Assembly: GCF_000340885.1 (NCBI RefSeq)
Contig: NC_020291.1
Coordinates: forward strand, 62,001-126,000
Direction of reading: 5' to 3'
Source: Clostridium saccharoperbutylacetonicum N1-4(HMT)
GTDB lineage: Bacteria; Bacillota; Clostridia; Clostridiales; Clostridiaceae
DNA: 64,000 bases
The position numbers were made by a program, and so were the translations under genes. Below the pieces are notes generated by a model. The model was not told where the DNA came from and ran no database searches. It saw only the letters and a list, made by a program, of their open reading frames with translations. Positions 33,814-42,799 of the stretch are shown piece after piece (position 1 is the stretch's first letter; every line of letters starts with the position of its first letter).

Positions 33814-34425
33814 ATGATTCTAAATAAAGAATTTTATAAGCAAGGAGCATTAATTTTAGCGAAAGAATTATTAGGAAAAGTTGTTGTAAGGACTGTTGAT
33901 AATCTTACCTTAAAAGCAAAGATTGTTGAAACAGAAGCTTATGTAGGAGAAATAGATAAAGCATCACACGCCTATAATGGTAGACGGACAGAGAGAACAG
34001 AACCTTTATTTAGAGAAGGTGGAATAGCATATGTTTACTTTATTTATGGTAAATACTATTGTTTTAATGTTATAAGTGGAATTGAAGATAAAGGTGAAGG
34101 AGTTTTAGTCAGAGCCTTAGAACCACTAAATGAATTTGATTATCTTGCAAGGAAAAGATTTGGAAAAAGTTTTGATGAATTATCAGAAGCAAATAAAAAA
34201 GCACTTACAAATGGTCCTTCAAAATTATGTATAGCTTTTTCAATAGATAAATCAGAAAATTATAAGAAACTATATGAAGAAGGAGATTTTTATATAGAAG
34301 ATAGTAAGGATGAAAAATTTGATATAGTTGAAACTACTAGGATAGGTATTGATTATGCCGAAGAAGCTATAGATTTTCCATGGAGATTTTATATAAAGGA
34401 CAATAAATATATATCTAAGAAATAA
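33814..34425 (+). CDS. mpg: 3-methyladenine DNA glycosylase (AAG/MPG family)
   Basis: Removes alkylated and deaminated purines in base-excision repair. The 203-residue protein has the family core [47 protein letters not shown] and [13 protein letters not shown]. The catalytic glutamate lies in [15 protein letters not shown] precedes the ATG. It stands alone, facing the gtrA/gtrB pair across a shared terminator. Confidence 0.93.
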   Translation: MILNKEFYKQGALILAKELLGKVVVRTVDNLTLKAKIVETEAYVGEIDKASHAYNGRRTERTEPLFREGGIAYVYFIYGKYYCFNVISGIEDKGEGVLVRALEPLNEFDYLARKRFGKSFDELSEANKKALTNGPSKLCIAFSIDKSENYKKLYEEGDFYIEDSKDEKFDIVETTRIGIDYAEEAIDFPWRFYIKDNKYISKK

Positions 34426-34470
34426 TTAATAATAAAGTTATAGATTTATAATGATAAGTTTAACAATAAA

Positions 34471-34533
34471 AAAATCAAATGATAACATATAAATGAAATA
34501 AAAAAATAATATATTATCATTTGATTTTTTATT
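34471..34533. terminator. Bidirectional terminator, mpg / gtrA
   Basis: AAAATCAAATGATAA (34471-34485) is the perfect complement of 34514-34528 across a 28-nt A-rich loop; T-runs lie outside on both strands. Confidence 0.8.
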
Positions 34534-34936
34534 TATTACTTCTATTTCGGAAAGTAAAGAATTTCATTAATATAAAAGTAACTGGTACACCTATGATTGC
34601 TGCTAACATATAAGCAAAAAGCTTATGAAATCCAATAGTAGTACAAATTATTACAACAATATACTGAATGAAAAAATTAGGCATAGATGATATTGTAAAC
34701 TTAGTTAATTTTTCAAGGCTAAGTTTTTCTTTAAAGGTTATAAAGCTATTTAATATATAGGATATTAATAAACCAGAAATATAACCTGGTATAAAAGCAA
34801 TATTAGCACTTAAAAAGCTGGAAAATATATAGGAAAAAACAGTTCCATTAAAAGTATTTACTATTCCTATTAATACGAAAATAATAAATTGTTTGGTAAA
34901 AAAAGTATTCCTGAATTTTTCAATAAAATTATCCAT
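34529..34936 (-). CDS. GtrA-family membrane protein
   Basis: Small integral membrane protein, 135 residues with four predicted helices (FIIFVLIGIVNTFNGTVFSYIF, GYISGLLISYILNSFITF and two more), ending in the family tail FILMKFFTFRN. GtrA proteins work with a GtrB-type glycosyltransferase, thought to move lipid-linked sugars across the membrane for cell-surface decoration. It begins 11 bp after the GtrB-like gene, which supports the pairing. Confidence 0.9.
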   Translation of the reverse strand: MDNFIEKFRNTFFTKQFIIFVLIGIVNTFNGTVFSYIFSSFLSANIAFIPGYISGLLISYILNSFITFKEKLSLEKLTKFTISSMPNFFIQYIVVIICTTIGFHKLFAYMLAAIIGVPVTFILMKFFTFRNRSNK

Positions 34937-34947
34937 AAAATAAATAC

Positions 34948-35913
34948 CTATTTATCTTTCTTATTAATATCAATTAGTTTATCAGAAATAATAAAGCGAG
35001 GCCTTTGTTTAGTTTCATTGTATATCTTACCAATATATTCACCTATAACACCAAGAGATAAAAGTTGTATGCCACCAAGCATCCAAATTGATAAGGTTAA
35101 TGAAGTCCATCCAGTAACTGTACTTCCAAAAAATTTAACAACTATAGAATAAATTAATGCTATAACACTAACAAAAAATATAGTAAAACCGAGCATTGTA
35201 ATTATTCTTATAGGTTTTATACTTAGAGAAGTGATTCCATCTAAGGCAAAAGCTATCATTTTTTTTAGCGGATATTTAGATTCACCAGCAAATCTTTCAT
35301 GACGTTCATATTCAACAATTGAATATCTATATCCTATTAAAGGAATCATTCCTCGAAGAAACAAATTAACTTCTTTATATTGACTCAATCCTTCTAGGGC
35401 ACGCTTACTCATAAGACGATAATCAGCGTGATTAAAGATTGCATCAACACCGAGAATATTCATTAATTTGTAAAAGGCTAAGGCTGAGGTTCTTTTAAAG
35501 AAAGTATCAGTTTGGCGGGAAGATCTTACACCATAAACAATATCACTGCCATTATAGTATTGTTCCACAAATTTATCTATTACACCTACATCGTCTTGCA
35601 AATCAGCATCTAAGGATATGGTCATATCTGCATATTCTTTAGCAGTCATTAATCCTGCAAGTAGGGCATTTTGATGGCCTCTATTTCTTGATAAATTAAT
35701 GCCGGAAAATATAGAGTTCTTTGAATAAAGTTGTTCAATTATATCCCAAGTTTTATCCTTTGAACCGTCATTAACAAAAAGTATTTTGCTTTCACAAGAA
35801 ATAAGTTCATTTGAAATCATGGTATTAATTTTTTCTAACAATCGTTTAGAAGTTTCATGCAAAACCTGCTCTTCATTATAGCAAGGTATTACAAGATATA
35901 GTATATCTTTCAT
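34948..35913 (-). CDS. GtrB-type family 2 glycosyltransferase
   Basis: Makes a polyprenyl-phosphate sugar from a nucleotide sugar at the membrane. GT-A fold with LVIPCYNEEQVLHET, FVNDGSKDKTWD and the metal-binding SLDADLQDD; RNRGHQNALLAG is typical of DPM1/GtrB forms. Two C-terminal membrane helices (about 230-290) anchor it. 321 residues, normal for the group. GGAGGTGG before the ATG. Sugar identity is unknown. Confidence 0.92.
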   Translation of the reverse strand: MKDILYLVIPCYNEEQVLHETSKRLLEKINTMISNELISCESKILFVNDGSKDKTWDIIEQLYSKNSIFSGINLSRNRGHQNALLAGLMTAKEYADMTISLDADLQDDVGVIDKFVEQYYNGSDIVYGVRSSRQTDTFFKRTSALAFYKLMNILGVDAIFNHADYRLMSKRALEGLSQYKEVNLFLRGMIPLIGYRYSIVEYERHERFAGESKYPLKKMIAFALDGITSLSIKPIRIITMLGFTIFFVSVIALIYSIVVKFFGSTVTGWTSLTLSIWMLGGIQLLSLGVIGEYIGKIYNETKQRPRFIISDKLIDINKKDK

Positions 35914-35989
35914 AAAGCCACCTCCAGTAGATTATTATATCAAATTTAATTCTAAAAATACCAATCTTAATGATTTATTAAGAGTTTCT

Positions 35990-37075
35990 TTATAAATCAT
36001 ATACTACTTTTGTTATAACAATTGAAGTTTCATCTATTAAATTAATTTCTTTATTAATTATATTATCATTAGAACTCTTAATAATTTTTACAATTGGACG
36101 TAACGGAAAGTTAGGCAAAGTTTCTTGAACAACGGCGACATCAGCATTGCTAAGTTCAACTAAAGTTCCTTTAGAAAATGGAATTACAATTTTACAAAAA
36201 GTATTAACCATATCATAATCAAACATTCTTCCAGCATTAGACATTAAATATTCTAAAACGTCACTTGGAAACATAGCCTTTTTATTAGGTCTACCTGAAG
36301 ATAAGGTGTCATAAGCATCTGCAATGCTTACTATTTTACTTAAATTATTGATTTTATCATCAGTTAATTTATCAGGATATCCTAATCCATCAGGCCTTTC
36401 ATGGTGTTGTAATACTATCATTTTGCTATGAGAACTTAAATTATAAGCATCTGAAAGGTATCTATATCCAAGAGTTGGATGCTGTTGAAGTATTAAGAGT
36501 TCCTCTAAACCTAGTTCTGAGTCCTTCATTAAAATTTCATTATGAATAAAAGTTTCTCCAACATCATGAAGCAAAGCTCCGATACAAAGATATTGAAGCT
36601 GTCTTTTTGGAAGTTTTAATGCAATACCTAGAACGAGAGATATAACAGCAACATTTACTGAATGAGAATAAAGATAATTATTCATACTTCGGATATCTAC
36701 TAAAGAAAGAAGTACATTTTTATTGTTCAATATATTTTCGATTAAATTTTCAGCCATATCTTGAATGTTGTTAAAGTACTTTTCATCCTTTTTTGAAAAT
36801 TTATCAGCAACAGTAATTCTATTTATGTTTGAAAAACTTTCTTTTATAGTTGAAATTGCTTCTTGTCGTAGTTCGGGTTTGATAATATCATCAATTTCTT
36901 CAGAACTATATTCATCAATTATATATATTGCTGGAATTTGTATATCTTTCATTTTAGAAATAATTGGCTGGGTTAGAACAAGACCTGATTTAGCTAATAT
37001 TCTACCTTCAGAATCATATAATGTTTTTCCAATGATTGTATTGGTTTTTACACATTCAAGTGGGACTAATCTCAT
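35990..37075 (-). CDS. HD-GYP domain protein, putative cyclic-di-GMP phosphodiesterase
   Basis: Cytoplasmic, 361 residues: an N-terminal region of about 110 residues (ILAKSGLVLTQPIISKMKDI, common to this group), then the HD-GYP domain with H138, H170-D171, HHERPDGLGYP at 224-234 and DAYDTLSSGRPNKKA. In the usual HDIGK motif the lysine is replaced by glutamate (HDVGE, E174), which may alter activity. Upstream on the minus strand TATAAT (37104-37099) with a weak -35 could be its promoter. GGAGAG precedes the ATG. Confidence 0.88.
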   Translation of the reverse strand: MRLVPLECVKTNTIIGKTLYDSEGRILAKSGLVLTQPIISKMKDIQIPAIYIIDEYSSEEIDDIIKPELRQEAISTIKESFSNINRITVADKFSKKDEKYFNNIQDMAENLIENILNNKNVLLSLVDIRSMNNYLYSHSVNVAVISLVLGIALKLPKRQLQYLCIGALLHDVGETFIHNEILMKDSELGLEELLILQQHPTLGYRYLSDAYNLSSHSKMIVLQHHERPDGLGYPDKLTDDKINNLSKIVSIADAYDTLSSGRPNKKAMFPSDVLEYLMSNAGRMFDYDMVNTFCKIVIPFSKGTLVELSNADVAVVQETLPNFPLRPIVKIIKSSNDNIINKEINLIDETSIVITKVVYDL

Positions 37076-37438
37076 ATTTATTCTCTCCTAAAATTTAGAT
37101 TATAGTACAATATAGAACATAATTCGAAATAATATTTAAATATAATAGTAGTATAGCAATAAATTTGATGCATTTATAGTATATAAGGAAAAAAATAAAA
37201 TTATAATTTATATGGTATAAAACTATAATTTATTTTATGCATAAATTTATGAATTAAATTAAAAAAGGGAAAATAAGAATTTGAGAAGATTGCAAGAGGA
37301 ATTTTAAATAAATAGTATATAAATTTTGTATAAATATTCTGATTTTTTATACTAATGTATGATAAATTTGTTTCTTGGAATTTAAATTGTGATATAATAT
37401 TATAGATAAAAATAAAATATCACAAGGGGGCTTTTTTA
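37076..37438. other. Divergent promoter region, HD-GYP gene / serC
   Basis: A/T-rich. On + a TATAAT at 37393-37398 with TTGTTT 19 bp upstream is the best serC promoter; on - TATAAT at 37104-37099 serves the HD-GYP gene. No riboswitch or T-box recognised. Confidence 0.5.
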
Positions 37439-38521
37439 ATGTCAAGAGTTTATAATTTTTCAGCGGGACCTGCTGTATTACCAGAGGAGGTTCTCAAAGA
37501 AGCGGCAGAAGAAATGTTGGATTATCAAGGAACTGGAATGTCAGTTATGGAAATGAGTCATCGTTCAAAGGCGTTTGAAGGCATTATTACAGATGCTGAA
37601 AAAACACTACGAGAACTTATGGGGATTCCGGATAATTACAAGGTATTATTCCTTCAAGGTGGGGCATCACAGCAATTTGCAATGATTCCAATGAATTTAA
37701 TGAAAAATAAAGTTGTGGATCATATTATTACTGGGCAATGGGCAAAGAAAGCAGCAACAGAAGCGAAAATATTTGGGAAAGTTAATATTTTAGCTTCATC
37801 AGAAGACAAAACCTACACATATATACCAGATCTAAAAAATTTAAAAATATCTGATGATGCAGATTATGTGTATATATGTCACAACAATACAATATATGGA
37901 ACTAAGTATAATGAGCTACCTGAAGTTGGGGATAAACTGTTAGTAGCAGATATGTCATCAGATTTCTTATCAGAACCGGTTGATGTATCAAAATATGGAT
38001 TGATTTTTGCAGGTGCACAAAAAAATGTTGGACCAGCAGGAGTTGTTGTTGTAATAGTTCGTGAAGACCTAATTACAGATGATGTACTACCAGGAACTCC
38101 TACTATGTTAAAATACAAGGTTCATGCAGATAATAATTCATTGTATAATACACCACCAGCATATGGAATATACATATGTGGAAAGGTCTTTAAGTGGCTT
38201 AAAGATAAAGGTGGACTAGAAGCCATGAAAAAGATAAATGAAGAAAAAGCAGCTATACTATATAATTATTTAGATTCAAGCAGTATGTTTAAGGGAACTG
38301 TTGTGAAGAAGGATCGTTCTTTAATGAATGTGCCATTTGTAACGGGTTCAGATGAACTAGATGCTAAATTTGTAAAGGAAGCAAAGGCAAAAGGATTTGA
38401 AAATATAAAGGGACACAGAACTGTAGGCGGTATGAGAGCAAGTATATATAATGCTATGCCAATAGAAGGTGTTAAGGCTTTAGTTGAATTTATGAAGAAA
38501 TTTGAAGAAGAAAATAAATAG
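37439..38521 (+). CDS. serC: Phosphoserine aminotransferase
   Basis: PLP enzyme of serine (and possibly pyridoxal) synthesis: 3-phosphohydroxypyruvate plus glutamate to phosphoserine. 360 residues, as usual. N-terminal YNFSAGPAVLPEEVL, VMEMSHRSKAFE, LFLQGGASQQFAMIPMNL, and the PLP lysine in LIFAGAQKNVGPAG. C-terminal GHRTVGGMRASIYNAMP. AAGGGGG precedes the ATG. serA, often its partner, is not adjacent; the gene is closed off by a terminator. Confidence 0.96.
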   Translation: MSRVYNFSAGPAVLPEEVLKEAAEEMLDYQGTGMSVMEMSHRSKAFEGIITDAEKTLRELMGIPDNYKVLFLQGGASQQFAMIPMNLMKNKVVDHIITGQWAKKAATEAKIFGKVNILASSEDKTYTYIPDLKNLKISDDADYVYICHNNTIYGTKYNELPEVGDKLLVADMSSDFLSEPVDVSKYGLIFAGAQKNVGPAGVVVVIVREDLITDDVLPGTPTMLKYKVHADNNSLYNTPPAYGIYICGKVFKWLKDKGGLEAMKKINEEKAAILYNYLDSSSMFKGTVVKKDRSLMNVPFVTGSDELDAKFVKEAKAKGFENIKGHRTVGGMRASIYNAMPIEGVKALVEFMKKFEEENK

Positions 38522-38529
38522 ATAATAAC

Positions 38530-38565
38530 AATTAGAGAATCATATTTTTGATTCTCTAATTAATT
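38530..38565 (+). terminator. Terminator after serC
   Basis: AATTAGAGAATCA (38530-38542) and its perfect complement (38549-38561) enclose a 6-nt loop, followed by AATTTT. Confidence 0.9.
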
Positions 38566-38704
38566 TTGAAATAGATAATTCTATAATACATCTAAAATTT
38601 ACATAAAAGTTATAGAATTCAAATCATAGAAAAAAGTGAATTTTCATATTTTGAATTTATGTTTAAAGAAAGTGATAAGAAATCGTATCAAATTAAGTAA
38701 AAAA

Positions 38705-39169
38705 TTATCCTACATTTTTATTTTCTCCTCCATTCTGACAAGTATATGACTCCGCATGGGGGGTTACGGTAGATTCCGTTTCAGTAGCTTTAAATTCCAT
38801 TATTCCCTCAATCTTAATTTTATCGTGGTCTGTCAATTTTCTATAAAGTCTGACTATATTAATTTCATCTTCAGTAAGGGAACCTAATGAAGAAATATCC
38901 TTACTGATTTCAGTACTGGTTGAATTTTTACTACTTATGTTATAAGTATCATTAATAAACATGTCTCCAGTGCCATTAATTAGCCAGTTTTGTGAAACTT
39001 TATATATATTTTCTATGTTAACTAATGCCTTGCTAGATGGTTTATAGCGACCTTTAATCCAATCTGTAATATTACCAGGAGAATAACTTATTGATTCAGC
39101 AAATTGTTTTTTTGTAAGTTTATAATGTTTTAATATTAAATCCAATCTATCACCAATATTGGTATCCAT
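38705..39169 (-). CDS. XRE/Cro-CI-type transcriptional repressor
   Basis: Helix-turn-helix regulator of 154 residues. The DNA-binding domain covers about residues 1-65 (YKLTKKQFAESISYSPGNITDWIKGRYKPSSKALVNIENIY), with a polar C-terminal region and no protease domain. The ATG at 39169 lies ten bases after AGGAGG; the TTG at 39178 is too close to it. Divergent from a second XRE gene across a dyad-rich region, an arrangement seen in phage or mobile-element immunity regions, though no phage genes are nearby. Confidence 0.88.
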   Translation of the reverse strand: MDTNIGDRLDLILKHYKLTKKQFAESISYSPGNITDWIKGRYKPSSKALVNIENIYKVSQNWLINGTGDMFINDTYNISSKNSTSTEISKDISSLGSLTEDEINIVRLYRKLTDHDKIKIEGIMEFKATETESTVTPHAESYTCQNGGENKNVG

Positions 39170-39191
39170 TTCAAACAAACCTCCTAAATTT

Positions 39192-39238
39192 TACTGAAAT
39201 AAGTAAAAAAATACTTTACAAGTACTGATTTCAGTAAT
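39192..39238. promoter_or_regulatory. Dyad-rich operator region between the two XRE genes
   Basis: TTACTGAAAT (39192-39201) and its exact complement ATTTCAGTAA (39229-39238) flank inner half-sites AAGTA (39202-39206), TACTT (39213-39217) and AAGTACT (39221-39227). It begins 23 bp before the repressor ATG, so autorepression is likely. Confidence 0.6.
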
Positions 39239-39408
39239 ATAATTAGTACGTGATAAGAAAACACTTCAAAAATATTTTATCATAAATGATTATTAATAAA
39301 ACTAATATATTTCATTTCTTGAATTTAACTAATGAGAAAGGTATCCTACCACTTACCCAGAATATTGACAAATGAATTAATTTGTGATTTTTTAAGGAGT
39401 TGATTCAA

Positions 39409-39621
39409 ATGAAAAATGACATTTCTGATTTTGGAAAGGAAATTAAAATTAGGCTTATTCAATTGAATATGACACAAAGAGCATTAGCTAAAAAGATTGG
39501 TGTTAGTGAAAATTATTTAACAGATATAGTTAATGGAAGGCGTTCTGGGATAAAGTATAGAGCAGCTATTACTTCAGTTCTTTATAAAGAAAATATTGAA
39601 GATAGAATAAGAATAGTTTAA
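39409..39621 (+). CDS. Small XRE-type helix-turn-helix protein (70 aa)
   Basis: Nearly the whole protein is one HTH domain (IRLIQLNMTQRALAKKIGVSENYLTDIVNGRRSGIKYR). The ATG at 39409 is nine bases after AAGGAG; the TTG at 39400 abuts it. It resembles small Cro-like or plasmid/phage regulators. With the divergent repressor it may form a two-state switch, inferred from layout only. Confidence 0.82.
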   Translation: MKNDISDFGKEIKIRLIQLNMTQRALAKKIGVSENYLTDIVNGRRSGIKYRAAITSVLYKENIEDRIRIV

Positions 39622-39780
39622 TTATTATATAAAGTACACTAGATAAAATGCAATCTCAAATTGCTGTAAATAAATATAAAAGATATAATTAATATCCCAT
39701 AAGTAAGAGTAGGTACTATATATAATAATGAGGTATATCATTTTGAATGATTAGATAAATAACTTCATTAGGTAGTGTTT

Positions 39781-39812
39781 AAACCATCAGTTATTTAATT
39801 GCTGGTTTTTTT
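39781..39812 (+). terminator. Terminator before the chemoreceptor remnant
   Basis: AAACCA-T-CA (39781-39789) pairs with TG-C-TGGTTT (39799-39808), then a T-run. The preceding 160 bp (39622-39780) show no gene or known riboswitch. Confidence 0.75.
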
Positions 39813-39874
39813 ATGGGTAAAAATATTTATGAAATTATATACTGAAAATATGAAATCAGAGAAGGGGACATATT

Positions 39875-39979
39875 ATGAAGTGGTTTGGAAGTTTGAAAAC
39901 AATGCAGAAATTAATATCTGGATTTATTTTTGTTGCATTATTTATTGCATTAACTGGAATTAATGGAGTTTTTAACTGA
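39875..39979 (+). pseudogene. Remnant of a methyl-accepting chemotaxis protein (N-terminal 34 residues)
   Basis: GAAGGGG and ATG open a 34-codon frame beginning KWFGSLKTMQKLISGF with the first membrane helix (FIFVALFIALTGING), then TGA. This is the usual first segment of clostridial chemoreceptors; the sensor, HAMP and signalling domains are all missing. The response-regulator gene begins 47 bp later, so a deletion probably joined the two. A functional micro-protein is less likely. Confidence 0.65.
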
Positions 39980-40026
39980 TATTATTTTGAATTGATTTTT
40001 TAAAATAGAAAAGAAGGTTGAAAGTG

Positions 40027-40410
40027 ATGAAGAAAAATGAGAAAAATATATTGGTAGTTGATGATATGACAAGTATTAGGAAATTCATTAGAGGAACTTT
40101 AGAGGATTATAATTATAATGTATTTGAAGCTAGCAATGGAGAAGAGGGAATCAAGGTATTTGAAAAATATGGCGATATTGATTTGATAATTACAGATATA
40201 TATATGCCAATAAAAAGTGGATTAGAGCTTGTAGTTGATTTGAAAGAGAAGCACAAAAATTTAAAAACTATTGTTCTTTCAGATGGTGGTAAAAATAATT
40301 TTTCTAATGAACTTGGGGTTGTTGAAGCCCTAGGAGCAACATATTTTATGAAGAAAGATTTTATAAAAGATAAATTGATAGGATTAGTAAAAGATATACT
40401 GAATGAGTAA
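40027..40410 (+). CDS. Stand-alone receiver (CheY-like) response regulator
   Basis: One receiver domain, 127 residues and no output domain. The acid pocket is LVVDDM, the phospho-acceptor aspartate is in IITDIYMP, the switch serine in VLSDGG, and the conserved lysine in FMKKDF. The ATG at 40027 is chosen over the TTG at 40018 from spacing to AAGAAGG. It could pass a signal from the PAS kinase at 43 kb or modulate chemotaxis; neither is shown. Confidence 0.88.
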   Translation: MKKNEKNILVVDDMTSIRKFIRGTLEDYNYNVFEASNGEEGIKVFEKYGDIDLIITDIYMPIKSGLELVVDLKEKHKNLKTIVLSDGGKNNFSNELGVVEALGATYFMKKDFIKDKLIGLVKDILNE

Positions 40411-40534
40411 ATTATATTTACTGTTTGGTAAAAAAATCTATAAAAAGAAGGAATTATAAATATAGTATCGAATTATACATTTTATAAAGGAATATATAAT
40501 TTTATTAAATATTTTGAGGAAGGGAAGTTATAAT

Positions 40535-41029
40535 ATGTTGAGACTTACCTGGATGGAATTTTTTTTGAGAACTCTTCCGGAAGTATTCGTTATGGTATGG
40601 GGCATACATGTGATTTCTAGAGAATCTATAGATAAATTTAAGTATATACTTTCTAGTATAATATTAGCTATATTAACTTTTCTTGTAAGATGGCTTCCTA
40701 TATATTTTGGTGTACATATGATAATTAATATGATTCTGATTATAAGTATTATGGTTATTATTAATATACCAATAATAAAATCAATATATAGTACTTTATT
40801 AGCATTTTTTATACTTGCGCTAGGTGAATTTTTAAATATGGCACTATTAGACTTATTAGACATAAATATAAACATTGAATCCTTAAATATTTATAATAAA
40901 TGTTTATATTGGTATCCATCATTAATATTTTTCTTATTATTTATAATATTAATGAATTATTTATTTAAAATGAGAGAAAAAATAAAAAAGGTATCTAAAT
41001 TGAAGGATGATAATTTAAATAGAGAGTAA
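40535..41029 (+). CDS. Polytopic membrane protein resembling a kinase-less AgrC-type sensor domain
   Basis: About 164 residues with five hydrophobic helices (FFLRTLPEVFVMVWGIHVIS; YILSSIILAILTFLV; IINMILIISIMVIINI; LLAFFILALGEFLNMALLDLL; SLIFFLLFIILMNYLF) and a short charged tail (MREKIKKVSKLKDDN) where AgrC-type kinases continue into the catalytic region. GAGGAAGGGAAG precedes the ATG at 40535. Similarity to AgrC input domains is by topology, not a secure family match. A terminator follows, and agrBD is 1.1 kb away. Confidence 0.75.
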   Translation: MLRLTWMEFFLRTLPEVFVMVWGIHVISRESIDKFKYILSSIILAILTFLVRWLPIYFGVHMIINMILIISIMVIINIPIIKSIYSTLLAFFILALGEFLNMALLDLLDININIESLNIYNKCLYWYPSLIFFLLFIILMNYLFKMREKIKKVSKLKDDNLNRE

Positions 41030-41076
41030 TGAGAAATTATTTTTAAGTATAAAAAAATAAAACAATAAGTAATTAC

Positions 41077-41118
41077 AATAATCCTATATATTGAGAACAT
41101 AATATATAGGATTATTTT
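41077..41118. terminator. Bidirectional terminator
   Basis: AATAATCCTATATATT (41077-41092) and its perfect 16-nt complement (41101-41116) with an 8-nt loop lie between the convergent membrane-protein and methyltransferase genes. Confidence 0.9.
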
Positions 41119-41124
41119 CATAGA

Positions 41125-41850
41125 TTAACTAATTTTTTTTAATAAAACATGGTTGAAATAAGATATATTTATATATTCATCTATATTTGAAACCTTCATT
41201 TCAATATCAAACATTTTTTCTTCCCAATCTTGCTGATTCTTTAATTCATGATTTTGTTGTAAAGCCCAAAAGGTTTTAATTCCAAGTACTTTTTCAATAG
41301 CGATATTCATATCTTTTACTAAATCTATAATATCATTTATATTGTAATAATTTACTTCACCAAATGGTGGAATATTAATAGTTCCACCATTAAGTAAATA
41401 TATTGCCTCATCTACGTTATTTTCATAAACAACCTTCTCCATAATCTTTCCTAGAGGATTATGTTTTACAATTGATATAATTCCATTGGGTTTAAGAATT
41501 CGATAAAATTCTTGAAATATATCTTTCCGTTCCTTTATATATTCTAAAACATTATGACATAATACAACATCAAATGAATTATCTTTTAGTTTTTTTAATT
41601 GATCTATTTCACCAACAATTTGTTTATAATTATTTTTGCAGAATCTTTTTTCTACTGTCTCAACATCCGGCTCTATTGCGAGGACATCATTATTTTTTGC
41701 AAAATGACTTGCTGTGATTCCGAATCCGCTTCCATAGTCAAGGACTTTTAAATTGTTTATATGAGACAGTTGTTCCCAAACTACTCGATAGAAAAGTATA
41801 CTCCATTTGCTATTTAGATTCTCTAAATATGTATTTAAATCATCAATCAT
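41125..41850 (-). CDS. Class I SAM-dependent methyltransferase
   Basis: 241 residues. SAM-binding motif I LKVLDYGSGFGITASHFA, acidic loop AIEPD, and the post-motif VVLCHNVLEYIKERKDIFQEFYRILKPNGIISIV place it in the Methyltransf_11 group. The substrate is unknown: ring carbons of quinones, small molecules or peptides are all possible. AAAGGAGGA precedes the ATG. It lies inside the agr-like island but on the opposite strand. Confidence 0.88.
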   Translation of the reverse strand: MIDDLNTYLENLNSKWSILFYRVVWEQLSHINNLKVLDYGSGFGITASHFAKNNDVLAIEPDVETVEKRFCKNNYKQIVGEIDQLKKLKDNSFDVVLCHNVLEYIKERKDIFQEFYRILKPNGIISIVKHNPLGKIMEKVVYENNVDEAIYLLNGGTINIPPFGEVNYYNINDIIDLVKDMNIAIEKVLGIKTFWALQQNHELKNQQDWEEKMFDIEMKVSNIDEYINISYFNHVLLKKIS

Positions 41851-42134
41851 TATGTTCCTCCTTTTATAGGATTACTTATATATATATATCAAATTATACT
41901 TTTATTATAACATTATGTTACACAAATTTATATTTTTGGAGTAAATTTTATTAATTTTATATTTATTTTTTGTTTTTTGAAAAATAAAAAGGAAAAATAT
42001 AACCAATGTAGAATTATACAAATATATAATTAAATAGAGAATATATACAAATTTTTTAAATTTTTTTTGATAACATTGTAGATAATAAAAAATCATAATG
42101 GGTAATTAATAAAGAATGAAGAAAGGAATAAAAT

Positions 42135-42794
42135 ATGTCTCTAGCTGAAAAAATAGCAATTAGAATTGGAAATAATGCAAAATTATTTTTGAAGGTTGAT
42201 GAAGATCAAGAACAAGTAATTGTATATGGAGCAATAAATTTATTTCAAGTCATATTTGCTTTCCTATGGGTTATAATTGCTGGAGTGTTTTTTGGTGTTC
42301 TTTATGAGGCCTTAGTATTTACCGCTACAGTTGGTATTTTAAGAAAATATTCAGGAGGTGCACATGCTTCTTCGTCAAGTCGGTGTATTATAATAGGAAC
42401 AATTTTGGCGGTGTTAGCTGGAATAATTATTAATAATGTATTATATATTGCTAATAATTATCTAGTATTGTTAATAAGTGTAGCTTTTATGATTTTTTCA
42501 TTTATGATAGTGGCAAAAAATGCACCAGTTGATAGCATTAAGAAACCTATTAACAATATCGAAATGAGAAAGCAATTTAGAAAGAAATCTATCACTGTAC
42601 TATCTATTTATTCAATTATAATAATGATTTTATTTATATTAAATAAAAAATATTTGGAATTACATTACATAAAGTTGATGGAGATTATTAGTCTTGGTGT
42701 TTTATGGCAGACTATTACGCTTACTAAAAATGGAATAAGATTTTTAAACAAAGTTGACTTTGTTTTAAAATACATTACAGATAGAAAGGGGTGA
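42135..42794 (+). CDS. agrB: AgrB-like peptide-processing membrane protease
   Basis: Integral membrane cysteine endopeptidase that trims AgrD and forms the thiolactone ring of an autoinducing peptide. 219 residues with the family core: histidine in RKYSGGAHASSSSRC (GGAHA motif) followed by the cysteine, and 5-6 helices. AGAAAGGA precedes the ATG. The agrD-like gene starts six bases after its stop, and their ribosome site lies in the agrB end, so they are translated together. Confidence 0.93.
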   Translation: MSLAEKIAIRIGNNAKLFLKVDEDQEQVIVYGAINLFQVIFAFLWVIIAGVFFGVLYEALVFTATVGILRKYSGGAHASSSSRCIIIGTILAVLAGIIINNVLYIANNYLVLLISVAFMIFSFMIVAKNAPVDSIKKPINNIEMRKQFRKKSITVLSIYSIIIMILFILNKKYLELHYIKLMEIISLGVLWQTITLTKNGIRFLNKVDFVLKYITDRKG

Positions 42795-42799
42795 ATGAT

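Noticed and set aside
39622..39874. Cyclic-di-GMP riboswitch before the chemoreceptor remnant
   Set aside because: Such receptors are sometimes riboswitch-controlled, but the GEMM core sequences are missing; only a terminator-like hairpin is seen.
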